A stretch of DNA of 64,000 bases, taken from Syncephalis fuscata. Taxonomy: Eukaryota; Zoopagomycota; Zoopagomycetes; Zoopagales; Piptocephalidaceae. Made by a program: the position numbers and the translations under genes. Below, piece after piece: positions 41,235 to 56,373 of this stretch. Within the stretch, counting starts at the first letter, position 1; each line of letters opens with the position of its first letter. The notes below the pieces were generated by a model. That model worked only from the letters and a program-made list of their open reading frames with translations. It had not been told where the DNA came from and searched no databases. The stretch spans positions 310,001 through 374,000 of the forward strand of contig JAHLTZ010000006.1 in the NCBI GenBank assembly GCA_025786725.1, written 5' to 3'.

Positions 41235-41456
41235 GCTATGTGCTAGTGTAAATGTTAATAAATCTTGATCCATATTATTGTTACTGTAAAGTATTCAAAG
41301 CATTACAATTTGATATTTAATGCCATTCACCATCCAGTTCCATGTTTAGTAGAACAATAAATGTGTAGTTTAATCAAGCAAAGGATGTCAGCTTTGATCT
41401 TTTGGTACTGAATTATATGAGTTTACTAATGAATTATTTATTATTAGTAAACTATT

Positions 41457-42160
41457 TTACTTTGGCTCTTAGATTTTATTTACTCATTTCACTTCCTTTT
41501 TCTTAATGCTTTTAAACACAACTAAACATTCATTCATCACTATAGTATGTATAATATTATATCTAATATGAATTAATTCATATGTAATTATCAATACAGT
41601 AATGTAATTAATTAGTTATCTTTATTATTGCTTTAATATATATATATATATTGTCATTTATTTAGTCAGATTGGTTATAAGAAAAGTGGCTGTTTAATAA
41701 ACAACTTTATAAGAATTAATTAATATCGACCCTACATACAATATGCTCAAAATACAATAGTAGAAATTAGAAAATAAAAGAAACTATTCAGATGCAATAA
41801 TCCATGCTGTATATAGATACAATAACAACAAATGCAGAATGACATGGAATTACAATCATATGGCTTCTATTAATATCCAATCAATCTTTCTACACATAGC
41901 CAACAACAACAATGATCAACCTCAAATGTTTCAAACTCAAATAGTATGTTACATTTTTATTTAAATGTTTAATATTATTACTGATACAATGTTCTTTACA
42001 TTTAATTTAATTTAATGGAAATGATAATGTTATTATATATATTAATATTTATTGAAAATAATCATTTAAACACAATTTAATCAAATCAAATCATTACAAT
42101 AGATTGTGTAAAATGATTTACTGCACCGGGGGATTAAAGTAAAGTTCAACCAAAATTTAT
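41457..42160 (+). mobile_element. Decayed Fanzor 3' fragment, copy 2
   Basis: Matches 17885-18475 over most of its length, including a shared AT-rich 5' part (about 41510-41640) and the coding remnant CRMTWNYNHMASINIQSIF, then HIANNNN. The zinc-ribbon cysteines are mostly mutated and the RuvC-III Asp is gone. A degenerate version of the 3' hairpin may remain near 42128-42150. It lies 220 bp from the other Fanzor relic and just upstream of the roadblock gene. Confidence 0.65.
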
Positions 42161-42267
42161 TTATTTATACTCTTCTGTCTCTTAACATCTTTGCCGTCTT
42201 ATCACTATCGTGGTTATTGCTGTCCATATCTTCATCTACGCGCAGCTAGTTCATTGTCATCGCTATC

Positions 42268-42814
42268 ATGGTAGGTATACAGGTGGCATCGTTATGATAT
42301 AACGACTGATGACATGCACTTTACTTTCATCCAACGATGGGTAGTCTAGCGGCAACGACCCAACATTTACACCTCGCGGCCCTTCAGAAATTGCGGCCCC
42401 GACCGAATTCAACATAGAAGAGACGGTCGACCGCATTGCTTCGCGTAAGGGTGTTCATGGTGTTGTGATTCTTAATCGGCAAGGTATGGCCGTCCGCTCC
42501 ACACTACCTATCGATATGACGCGGCAGTATGCACATCTCCTTAATGGTCTAGTACAACAAACGCGCAATGTAGTCCAAGACTTGGACTCGGAAAATCAGG
42601 CAAGCTACTTTATATATAAACAAATATAAACACACGCTTATTTATTACAATAGAATGATTTAACCTTTCTACGTATTCGAACGAAGAAACATGAGATTAT
42701 GGTGGCACCAGGCAAGTATCAATACTAACTACTGCATAGCCATTTAATGAATAATCAATAGGTCCTGAATATCTACTAGTGGTCATTCAAAATCCACAAG
42801 AGCACTATCAATAA
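42268..42814 (+). CDS. Dynein light chain, roadblock/LC7 family
   Basis: It is a dynein intermediate-chain-binding subunit of cytoplasmic dynein. Exons: 42268-42270 (only the ATG), 42345-42600, about 42654-42712 and about 42763-42814. The protein reads IEETVDRIASRKGVHGVVIL, GMAVRSTLP, QYAHLLNGL, then NDLTFLRIRTKKHEIMVAP and EYLLVVIQNP, a full-length roadblock fold of about 130 residues. The second and third introns use GC donors (CAG|GCAAGC and CCAG|GCAAGT) and AG acceptors. The alternative ATG at 42336 leads to a stop, so the ATG|GTAGGT start is preferred. It is convergent with RPA190 (181 bp between stops). Confidence 0.88.
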
Positions 42815-42995
42815 TTCTTAGTTCTTGTCGTATCATTCGTGCCAATATTTACATAATAATACATTGTTATTGTCATTACATCAATATTATCAATATTAAC
42901 ATTTCATTCTGTATAGCTGTGTTATTGTTATTATTATTACTACTACCATCATTGCTATTAATTATCGTTTAACTATAACACTAAAGTAAAGAAAT

Positions 42996-48770
<5,775 letters not shown>

Positions 48771-48859
48771 TGTTGTCAAAAAGGTCTAAGCAAAAACAAC
48801 TATAAAAAAGAAAAAGACGCCTTGAAGCGGATACAAATAATGTAAAATTTTAGTTATCA

Positions 48860-49470
48860 TATTTCTTTTTTTCTATTTAATTTAATCTGCTTTAAATCAA
48901 TTTTATTTAAATTGTATTCAACTTTTTACTTTGACTCCCACATTTAGAGTTCTCAAAGCAAAATTCGTTCCAATTTAATTTATGTTGTTCTGCGCAGCAA
49001 ACATAGTTATAATGTTTTTATTTAACTACTTTGAAATCCACGAGGCCGATTATTGTTGTTGTTGGCCATGTATAGAAAATTGATCGAATATTAATAGAAG
49101 CCATATAATTGCAATTCCATATCATTCCGTAGTTGTTGTTATTGTTACTACGTACAGTGTGGCTTCTTTGCGTCTAAATGGTCTTTTATATTTTCCAATC
49201 TTCTACTGTTGCATTTTGAGCATGTTCGCGATGTAAGATACTCGTCTATGATGACAAGAAGGTAGGACAACTAGCGTTTCTGATGTTCACCATTGTTTTG
49301 AGCATTGTTGGTATCAACTTAATAGGCGCAATTACTTTGCCAATCATTAATGAAGCAAATGACCTTCACCATATGCAATAATAATAGGCTAAGTGTCTTT
49401 ACCAGGAAGATCTTGTAGCGACAGTTGTAATCAGAATATACGGCATGCCGTTGAGGTTACTTGAACAGGT
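48860..49470 (-). mobile_element. Decayed Fanzor 3' fragment, copy 3
   Basis: Reading right to left: PIIIAYGEGHFASLMIGKV and APIK (about 49395-49310), VIIDEYLTSRTCSKCNSR with an intact DEY-TS and first Cys pair (about 49250-49200), then a broken second Cys pair, and a terminal MANNNNNRPRGFQSS before TAA (about 49015). This copy reaches further upstream than the others and best supports the Fanzor assignment. The 3' hairpin follows at 48929-48958. Stops and shifts show it is dead. It sits just upstream of the RPA190 start. Confidence 0.75.
48929..48958 (-). other. Conserved hairpin downstream of Fanzor relic (copy 3)
   Basis: CTTTGACTCCC pairs with the AGAGTTCTCAAAG side (minor mismatches). 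It is homologous to the hairpin at 18428-18457 and in the same position relative to the remnant ORF. Confidence 0.5.
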
Positions 49471-49511
49471 GTTAATGTAAAATAATATAAATAAAGACTA
49501 AGAATTAAATA

Positions 49512-49694
49512 ATGTTATTTATTGATGTTCAAATACACATGTTATTTATATCGTTATATTTGGTATTATTGTGTAATCTATTACTGAATAAAATATCTAA
49601 AAAGAAGATAAACGACAACGATAAGAAAAAGGCGACGAAATCAGTAAATAAAAATGTGAGAGCCAAAGTACAACAGCTTCAAATGATTAATTAA
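49512..49694 (+). CDS. Possible small membrane/basic peptide
   Basis: 60 codons with ATG start: a hydrophobic N-terminal half (LFISLYLVLLCNLLL) and a Lys-rich C-terminal half. AT-rich composition makes this a weak case, and it could easily be chance. No family recognised. Confidence 0.15.
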   Translation: MLFIDVQIHMLFISLYLVLLCNLLLNKISKKKINDNDKKKATKSVNKNVRAKVQQLQMIN

Positions 49695-49940
49695 CCAACG
49701 CTATAATGTCTATTTGATATAATACACCACAATCTATTCATCTGTTACGATTATTACTACTATTTCTACCACTGCTACTACTGCATATCAATAGCTATAC
49801 AGAGACAGTATAGTATGAAAGAAGTGAATTAGTTACATTTCTTTTTACTTGACCAGATCTGTAGATCTATACGTGTATATATACTTATTGAACAGTGCAT
49901 TCCTTGAGCAATATTTGTTATATATTTCTTTTCATTTAAT

Positions 49941-50662
49941 ATGCTGTCATCTAACATTTCATTGTCAAGTATTAGTAGCTCGTTAGCTACTACTAATGTT
50001 ACAAGCCGCGGCATAGCACCAAGCCAAGTTGCTTATCCAGATTGGGAGAGTTTAGTAAGTCGTTATCGCTATTGTGTTTAATAATACAAGTTGACTAATT
50101 AATTACTATAATAATAGGAACAACAGGTACCACCAGTCAATTGGACCTAAATCAACGACATGCACCACAACTAGTATTACCAGGTCTGTATATCGGTTCG
50201 TTGCAAGTATCCCGTTCGCTACCAGAGCTTCGGGAACGAGGCATTACACATATTATTCATGCTTGTGACTCGGATGGACGGCCCTTACCCTCCTCTCTTA
50301 CTACTATGCACAGCTACAACACTAGTGACAATATTATAAACAATACTGGCATGCCTTTGTTGTCTGATGGAGGCCCAGTAATTGAATTAAAGACTATCGA
50401 CATTTATGATCGAGGCCGTCATTCGTTGGCTGCCTTTTCTGATGCATCACAATTCTGCCGACTAGCATGGGCCAATGGCAGCAATGTGCTTATTTACTGC
50501 TTAACCGGCATTGACGCAAGCCCCGTCATTGCTGTAGCCATTATTATGGAAATGACGGGTATGGCTTGTGTTGATGCTATGCACTGGGTTCAAATGCGTC
50601 GACGATGTACCAATATTCGAGGTGTCTATCTTCGCTTACTAGAGGCAAGTTATTCAATACGT

Positions 50663-50693
<31 letters not shown>

Positions 50694-51047
50694 GGAACAA
50701 CACTAATATATTTATATACAGGAATATGAACCTGTATTATATGCACAACAAACAACAATGAATGAAACAGCATTAGCTATCGATCCATCATTGCATGGGT
50801 CACTACAACAACAGTCATCAAAACGGTAAGTTGTTGTTAATAAGCTTGTATTTTGTTTATATTTGCATTAATGCCATACTGAAGTAGTCTAAGAGACCAT
50901 AATAATGACCATGAAGACGATGAAACAATGGGTCACAGCCATCGAAAGAATCTCTTGCTTGATTCTACTGCTACTGATTCTAATGCAAACTCGGCCTCGC
51001 CTATTACTATTTGTACACTTCCTATTAACTGGTCAGGTCCAAATTAG
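49941..51047 (+). CDS. STYX-like dual-specificity pseudophosphatase, copy 1 (frame-broken)
   Basis: Exons 49941 to about 50055, 50117-50644, 50722-50825 and 50888-51047. Motifs follow STYX: AYPDWE, VNWT, LVLPGLYIGSLQVSRS, LRERGITHIIHACD, then NVLIYCLTGIDASPVIAVAI where the active P-loop HCX5R should be. His is Tyr and the essential Arg is Ala, so catalysis is unlikely; STYX proteins bind phosphoproteins instead (family knowledge). After the fold comes VQMRRRCTNI, LEEYEPVLYAQQ and an acidic/His tail. Intron 3 has a GC donor (GAG|GCAAGT). Compared with the second copy, one base is missing at 50146-50147, creating TGG ACC TAA, which ends the frame. It has its own ATG and signal-less N-terminus. 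Confidence 0.7.
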
Positions 51048-51190
51048 CTTTTTTGTTTCATTTATCCAATATGACTGCTACTATACTAATATATATATAT
51101 ATATACATTATTACCAATAATTTTTTTATTCCATTACTGTTATTACTAACTATACGTCATGATTTTTATATAAATGACGTAGATATAAAT
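49956..51190 (+). repeat. Duplicated 1.23-kb segment, copy 1
   Basis: Almost identical to 54222-55455 (direct orientation, 4.27 kb apart). Differences are a few substitutions, TA- and T-tract lengths and the single-base indel at 50146. The left break is inside exon 1 of the STYX-like gene; the right break follows TAAATGACGTAGATAT. Confidence 0.9.
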
Positions 51191-52315
51191 TTATTATTAT
51201 TATTGACAATTTATTTAGCTGATTGTTTATTTATTTTTGTTAAGGTTATTAATTACCATTAAACAATTCATTAACTATTTATTATGAGTTGATGGTCAAA
51301 TAACTACTTTAATAATATTTGCGTAATTGAACTACACATTGTTCTATTGAATATAGGAACGGGTAGTGAGTTATATCAGTCATTGAATCTATTATTATGG
51401 CTATTCTGTATAAACATATCTATTGTGAATACCACCATATCGTTACATTCTCGCAGTATTGCAATATTGATATTTGCATTGTCCTTATTCTCTAACTTTT
51501 TACAGTCCCATATTGACCTATTTGGTGTTAGCTAGCTTAACGATTATTAGCTATAAATTATTAACTAAATACATATTTTAATAAATCAATAAAGTTATGC
51601 ATACTCATATTGTTTCATTCGTCTGTATGGTTCAATAAATAAAATGAATCAAGGTGTATTGGTAATTGAGCCAGGGACAAACAAGCGACCGTTATGAACA
51701 GTACGTGATTACTAATAAATAAATAATTTAGAATAGGATGAATATACAATGGAAAGTATACAATTAATAGCGTTGAGTCTATAATGCATAAAACCTTACC
51801 ATTGATGTACAATATCAACGAACTTTGTAAAATGGTATTATTCGTTATTTACAATAGATACTTCCATCATAAAAATGTACTATTTTATTTCCAATAGCTA
51901 TGATCACAATAAAGCATTTAACTTTACATATAATATTTGAAATGTCAATAGAGCGTTAGTTTACAAATCTAATTGTAAAAGCATTGCGCCCACACTGTAA
52001 AAGCATTTAAAAATATTGAAAAGTTATTCCAGTGTAATAGTGTGTAAAAAAGATGTAAAACTAGCTACAATCGTAACAATATCTTTATGTAAAATAAAAC
52101 ATTATATGATATTTCGCACAATTATACTAAGTAAATTATTAATCAAATTCAAATATATTATATCCAATTATTTATTGCCTCATCTACCTTTACATAACTT
52201 AATTTTTTAATTACTAAAATAATCAAAATTAAGCGCGATCTTCCCGCTGTAGCTTAAACAAAACAATATGCATCGCCAATTGCAAAAAAACAAAGCGCCG
52301 TGGCGCAAAAAGGTT
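51191..52315. other. Gene-free AT-rich spacer
   Basis: A frame at 51347-51535 is preceded by an acceptor-like TATAG and could be a distal exon of the STYX-like copy 1, but this is not supported further. Otherwise nothing was seen. Confidence 0.4.
52309..52313 (-). terminator. Pol III T-run terminator
   Basis: TTTTT on the minus strand just after tRNA-Asp. It is the first run of four or more Ts downstream of the 5S gene start, so it would end a joint 5S-tRNA transcript. Confidence 0.6.
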
Positions 52316-52387
52316 CTCTCTGTCGGGGAATTGAACCCCGGTCTTCCGCGTGACAGGCGGATATACTCACCACTATACTAACAAAGA
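52316..52387 (-). tRNA. tRNA-Asp (anticodon GTC)
   Basis: 72 nt, no intron. Acceptor stem TCTTTGT/ACAGAGA (7 bp, one G-U) with discriminator G, D arm AGTATAGTGGTGAGTAT, anticodon stem TCCGC/GCGGA with loop CTGTCAC, and T arm CCGGGGTTCAATTCCCCG. A T5 tract follows 4 nt downstream. Its 5' end lies 7 nt after the 5S rRNA gene on the same strand. Confidence 0.95.
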
Positions 52388-52394
52388 TAACTAG

Positions 52395-52513
52395 AAACTA
52401 CATTACTTCTCATTCCCGCGTGGTCCCCCACCGCAGTACTACAGAAGCGCGGCCTAACTTAACTTCGGAGATCGGACGGGATCCGGTGCTTTCTAGGCGC
52501 AATGAACGTAGTT
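52395..52513 (-). rRNA. 5S ribosomal RNA
   Basis: About 119 nt. The internal promoter/A-block region GAAAGCACCGGATCCCGTCC and GATCTCCGAAGTTAAG are canonical, as is the GTACT...GGGGGACCAC...GGGAAT region. The ends pair as helix I (AACTACGTT with AATGTAGTT, one G-U). The 3' end is followed only by TTT and CTAGTTA before tRNA-Asp. The 5S gene is unlinked to any 18S-28S sequence in this window. Confidence 0.9.
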
Positions 52514-52519
52514 GAAGTG

Positions 52520-53462
52520 GAAGCAGTTTTTTGCAAGTCGTTCGTAATTTCTTTTACGTAAAAGCCTACCATTATCATGGCATTTGGCTACACATACGTC
52601 ATAGGATTGCATCGTATACAAAAGCAAACGCATACACGCAATAATAACAACAATTATAAACATAGCACTATCGATAAGCATATATATAATAATGATGACA
52701 GTATATGCATGTAATCTATTAGTATAGTTATTACTATCATCAGCATAATACAATAAACGAATCATATCAATGAATAACAACAAGAGCATTTATGAGTAGT
52801 ACAGTGCATTATATATGCAGTTATAGAATACGATTACTATTCAATAGTAAAAGTATATATACACATATATTGTGCATATATGCGTACTGTTATTCAATAG
52901 CTATAGTAGATGACAAGGCAATACAGTGCATTAAATGATAAGTATAAGCAACAATAAAAATGCATATAGAGTAGATGACTAGCATACATACAGGCTGTGT
53001 ACTATAGTCAATAGCAACAAAGCAAACACGACAATACGAAAGAAAGATAGATAGACAAGTGTGACGTGCATATAGTATACCTACTTACCATCATAATTAC
53101 CTATAAAAGTGATGAACAAAGAATACAGATGGCAAGTACAGTAAGGAATAGAAAGAAAGAGTGCGATAGGTGACGTGATGGAAAGGAATAAGTGTGATGC
53201 ATATAGGCTGTGCTAAATGGTGTGTGACTATTGTAAAATAATAAAACGAATAAGTAATAGGAAAAGTATGAATAGTAATGCCGAAGCTATAGTGCATATA
53301 GCCTGATGAGCGACATAGGTTAAATGAGTCGACTGTTATTAGTAGTCAAACTAGCGTTAGACAAATAGCAGTTCTGAATAGCGTGTAGCCATTGTAGAAC
53401 AAAGCGATATATAAAAGAATGAATATAGAGTGAAAGGTGTCTGAATAGCGATGTTAAAGTTA
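52520..53462 (-). repeat. Degenerate tandem repeats of about 100-120 bp
   Basis: Blocks resembling TATAGTGCATATAGCCTG and GAATAG(T/C)(A/G)ATG recur at about 53015-53080, 53195-53215, 53275-53310 and 53440-53475, separated by purine-rich sequence. Long frames on the minus strand (53097-53297, 53320-53604) are Tyr/His/Ile-rich compositional frames. The period is loose and needs a self-alignment. Confidence 0.35.
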
Positions 53463-53745
53463 TAGTGCATACAATGCAATGAAGAGAATGACTGAAGTAT
53501 ACTGATACATATAAACAATAGAATGTGTCTAATATATCATATAATGGTATATAATAGTGTGGGATATAATATGAATGATATAGATGAATAGTAGATATAT
53601 GCATACTGGATAATAAATTTATGATGACAAGTATTTTGGTTATTGATGTTATTCACCACTCAGTTCAATGTTCACTAGAACAAATGCCTAGTTTAAATGT
53701 GTAAATGTTATTAACTATAGTCGTTTGATCGTCAAATCATGCCAA
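53463..53745 (+). repeat. Solo copy of the dispersed TIR-family repeat
   Basis: Starts GTGCATACAATGCAATG, continues through CATATAAACAATAGAATGTG, TATATGCATACTGGATAATA and ends in a GTTTGATCGTCAAATCATG-like block, matching the right arms at 3618-3875 and 9870-10060. It is the longest single arm and useful to define the family. Confidence 0.7.
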
Positions 53746-54221
53746 ATGTTAATAATCAATTAGTCTAAATATGGTAGTTATCTAGACAAACAACTACAAC
53801 AATAGCAAGCGCTGGCGTTACTAGCAATGGCTAAATGTATTGGTCCCAACTGTCAGTCATGGACATATTTTGCACAAACTATTGCCACCTTGTGATCTAG
53901 TATATAATTTTAAACCATTTGCACGCGTTAATAAAGCAATTAACTTTTATTTTGCTCTGAATTTAATACACATATTTCTCAATTTAAAAGCATAGATTTT
54001 TAAGCTTTTTTATATTTAAAATAGCTAACAATAGCTTAAAAGACATCAAGTTTACCTTTTTGAAGACAGAAGAAAAGTATAAGCTCTTTACAAAAAACAA
54101 AAATACTTAAGCTACGTTTAATGAAAATTAAATATTTTATAAGGTGGCTAATTTCTATTAATTATTTATAAATCATATAACTATGGGATAAACAAAAAAC
54201 AAACAAAAATATGCTGCATTT

Positions 54222-54932
54222 AACATTTCATTGTCAAGTATTAGTAGCTCGTTAGCTACTACTAATGTTACAAGCCGCGGCATAGCACCAAGCCAAGTTG
54301 CTTATCCAGATTGGGAGAGTTTAGTAAGTCGTTATCGCTATTGTGTTTAATAATACAAGTTGACTAATTAATTACTATAATAATAGGAACAACAGGTACC
54401 ACCAGTCAATTGGACCTACAATCAACGACATGCACCACAACTAGTATTACCAGGTCTGTATATCGGTTCGTTGCAAGTATCCCGTTCGCTACCAGAGCTT
54501 CGGGAACGAGGCATTACACATATTATTCATGCTTGTGACTCGGATGGACGGCCCTTACCCTCCTCTCTTACTACTATGCACAGCTACAACACTAGTGACA
54601 ATATTATAAACAATACTGGCATGCCTTTGTTGTCTGATGGAGGCCCAGTAATTGAATTAAAGACTATCGACATTTATGATCGAGGCCGTCATTCGTTGGC
54701 TGCCTTTTCTGATGCATCACAATTCTGCCGACTAGCATGGGCCAATGGCAGCAATGTGCTTATTTACTGCTTAACCGGCATTGACGCAAGCCCCGTCATT
54801 GCTGTAGCCATTATTATGGAAATGACGGGTATGGCTTGTGTTGATGCTATGCACTGGGTTCAAATGCGTCGACGATGTACCAATATTCGAGGTGTCTATC
54901 TTCGCTTACTAGAGGCAAGTTATTCAATACGT

Positions 54933-54965
<33 letters not shown>

Positions 54966-55319
54966 GGAACAACACTAATATATTTATATACAGGAATATG
55001 AACCTGTATTATATGCACAACAAACAACAATGAATGAAACAGCATTAACTATCGATCCATCATTGCATGGGTCACTACAACAACAGTCATCAAAACGGTA
55101 AGTTGTTGTTAATAAGCTTGTATTTTGTTTATATTTGCATTAATGCCATACTGAAGTAGTCTAAGGGACCATAATAATGACCATGAAGACGATGAAACAA
55201 TGGGTCACAGCCATCGAAAGAATCTCTTACTTGATTCTACTGCTATTGATTCTAATGCAAACTCGGCCTCGCCTATTACTATTTGTACACTTCCTATTAA
55301 CTGGTCAGGTCCAAATTAG
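54222..55319 (+). pseudogene. STYX-like pseudophosphatase, copy 2 (5'-truncated duplicate)
   Basis: It retains the full frame that copy 1 has lost (VNWTYNQRHAP at the indel site) and the same YCLTGIDAS pseudo-active site, GC-donor intron and C-terminal exons ending at TAG 55317-55319. Its 5' break cuts into exon 1: the in-frame sequence upstream has no ATG and soon meets TAA, and the promoter of copy 1 is not included. Unless it has captured a new start, it should be silent. Some changes from copy 1 alter amino acids (e.g. an Ala/Thr and a Thr/Ile difference). Confidence 0.7.
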
Positions 55320-55455
55320 CTTTTTTGTTTCATTTATCCAATATGACTGCTACTATACTAATATATATATATATACATTATTACCAATAATTTTTATTCC
55401 ATTACTATTATTACTAACTATACGTCATGATTTTTATATAAATGACGTAGATATG
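54222..55455 (+). repeat. Duplicated 1.23-kb segment, copy 2
   Basis: Partner of 49956-51190. Between the two copies lie the 5S-tRNA pair, the degenerate tandem repeats and a TIR-family copy. Sequence differences argue against simple assembly redundancy, although a mis-joined second haplotype remains possible. Confidence 0.9.
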
Positions 55456-55724
55456 AATGCTCACGCTGTCTATAGTCATATGATCGGTGTAAATAGGCGG
55501 CGTGTTGACCACATGCCATAACTGCACCCCACCCTCCCCTTTGCTTTTATAAACAGGCTAATACATTGTAGGGATGTATGTGTGTGTATGTGTACACGGA
55601 GTGGTACATTTACATATTTCATATTCTATTCGTTCAACCATCTGCACACACCAAACACACATCCCAGCAGGTACTTACACAATAAAAACAAGAACAACAC
55701 CACAGAAATGTGATGTATACACAC

Positions 55725-55773
<49 letters not shown>

Positions 55774-56373
55774 TAAACAAACCATACATTAGCAATATTT
55801 CTCTTCCTTTCTCTTCCTCTCTCTCATCCACTCTCACTTCTCCTATTTGGTTTATTTGTCGTCTATACTAACTGGAATAACCAAGACGACAAAGACCTTT
55901 TAAACAACCTTTATTGGTTTGTCGGTTTCATCTTTATTTCTTTTCTTTTCCCCTTATTGCTATTCGACAATTCCAGTCATCCTTTCTATCTGGGATACGT
56001 TGCATACATTGTACCTGTATAGGCCTCGTTTTCATTTCTGTATTGACGCCTTTATATTCATTGCCTTGTCGTTCTATACGCTTATTACTACCTTGTCTAC
56101 GCCCCATTGTGCTTCTTACTCTCAATAGTTTGTTGGCTGGCCTAGTATTATTGTGTTTGTTTGGTTGTTGTACGTCATCTCTTCATTGGTTACTTACGCA
56201 TTCTAACTTATTACTCCTATCGCTACTATTATTATCGCTACTATATTATTTCTATATTATTTCTATATTATTATTAGTATATTAGAACGTATTAGTGGTC
56301 ATCTATTTTAGTTTATTTTATTTTATTATTCTTTATACGAGCCACGCTGTGACGTGCTCATTACAACTCCGAT
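55456..56373. other. Spacer upstream of coiled-coil gene
   Basis: Contains the microsatellite at 55720-55774 and a T/C-rich stretch (55900-56330) typical of fungal 5' regions. No gene was seen. Confidence 0.5.
55720..55774 (+). repeat. (AC)n(AG)n microsatellite
   Basis: About 20 AC dinucleotides with one CG interruption, followed directly by about 10 AG dinucleotides. Confidence 0.95.

Noticed and set aside
53097-53604. Tyr/His/Ile-rich minus-strand frames
   Set aside because: Compositional frames in a degenerate tandem repeat next to a TIR-family copy.
55634-55837. Reverse-strand frame over the CA/GA microsatellite
   Set aside because: Low-complexity sequence only.
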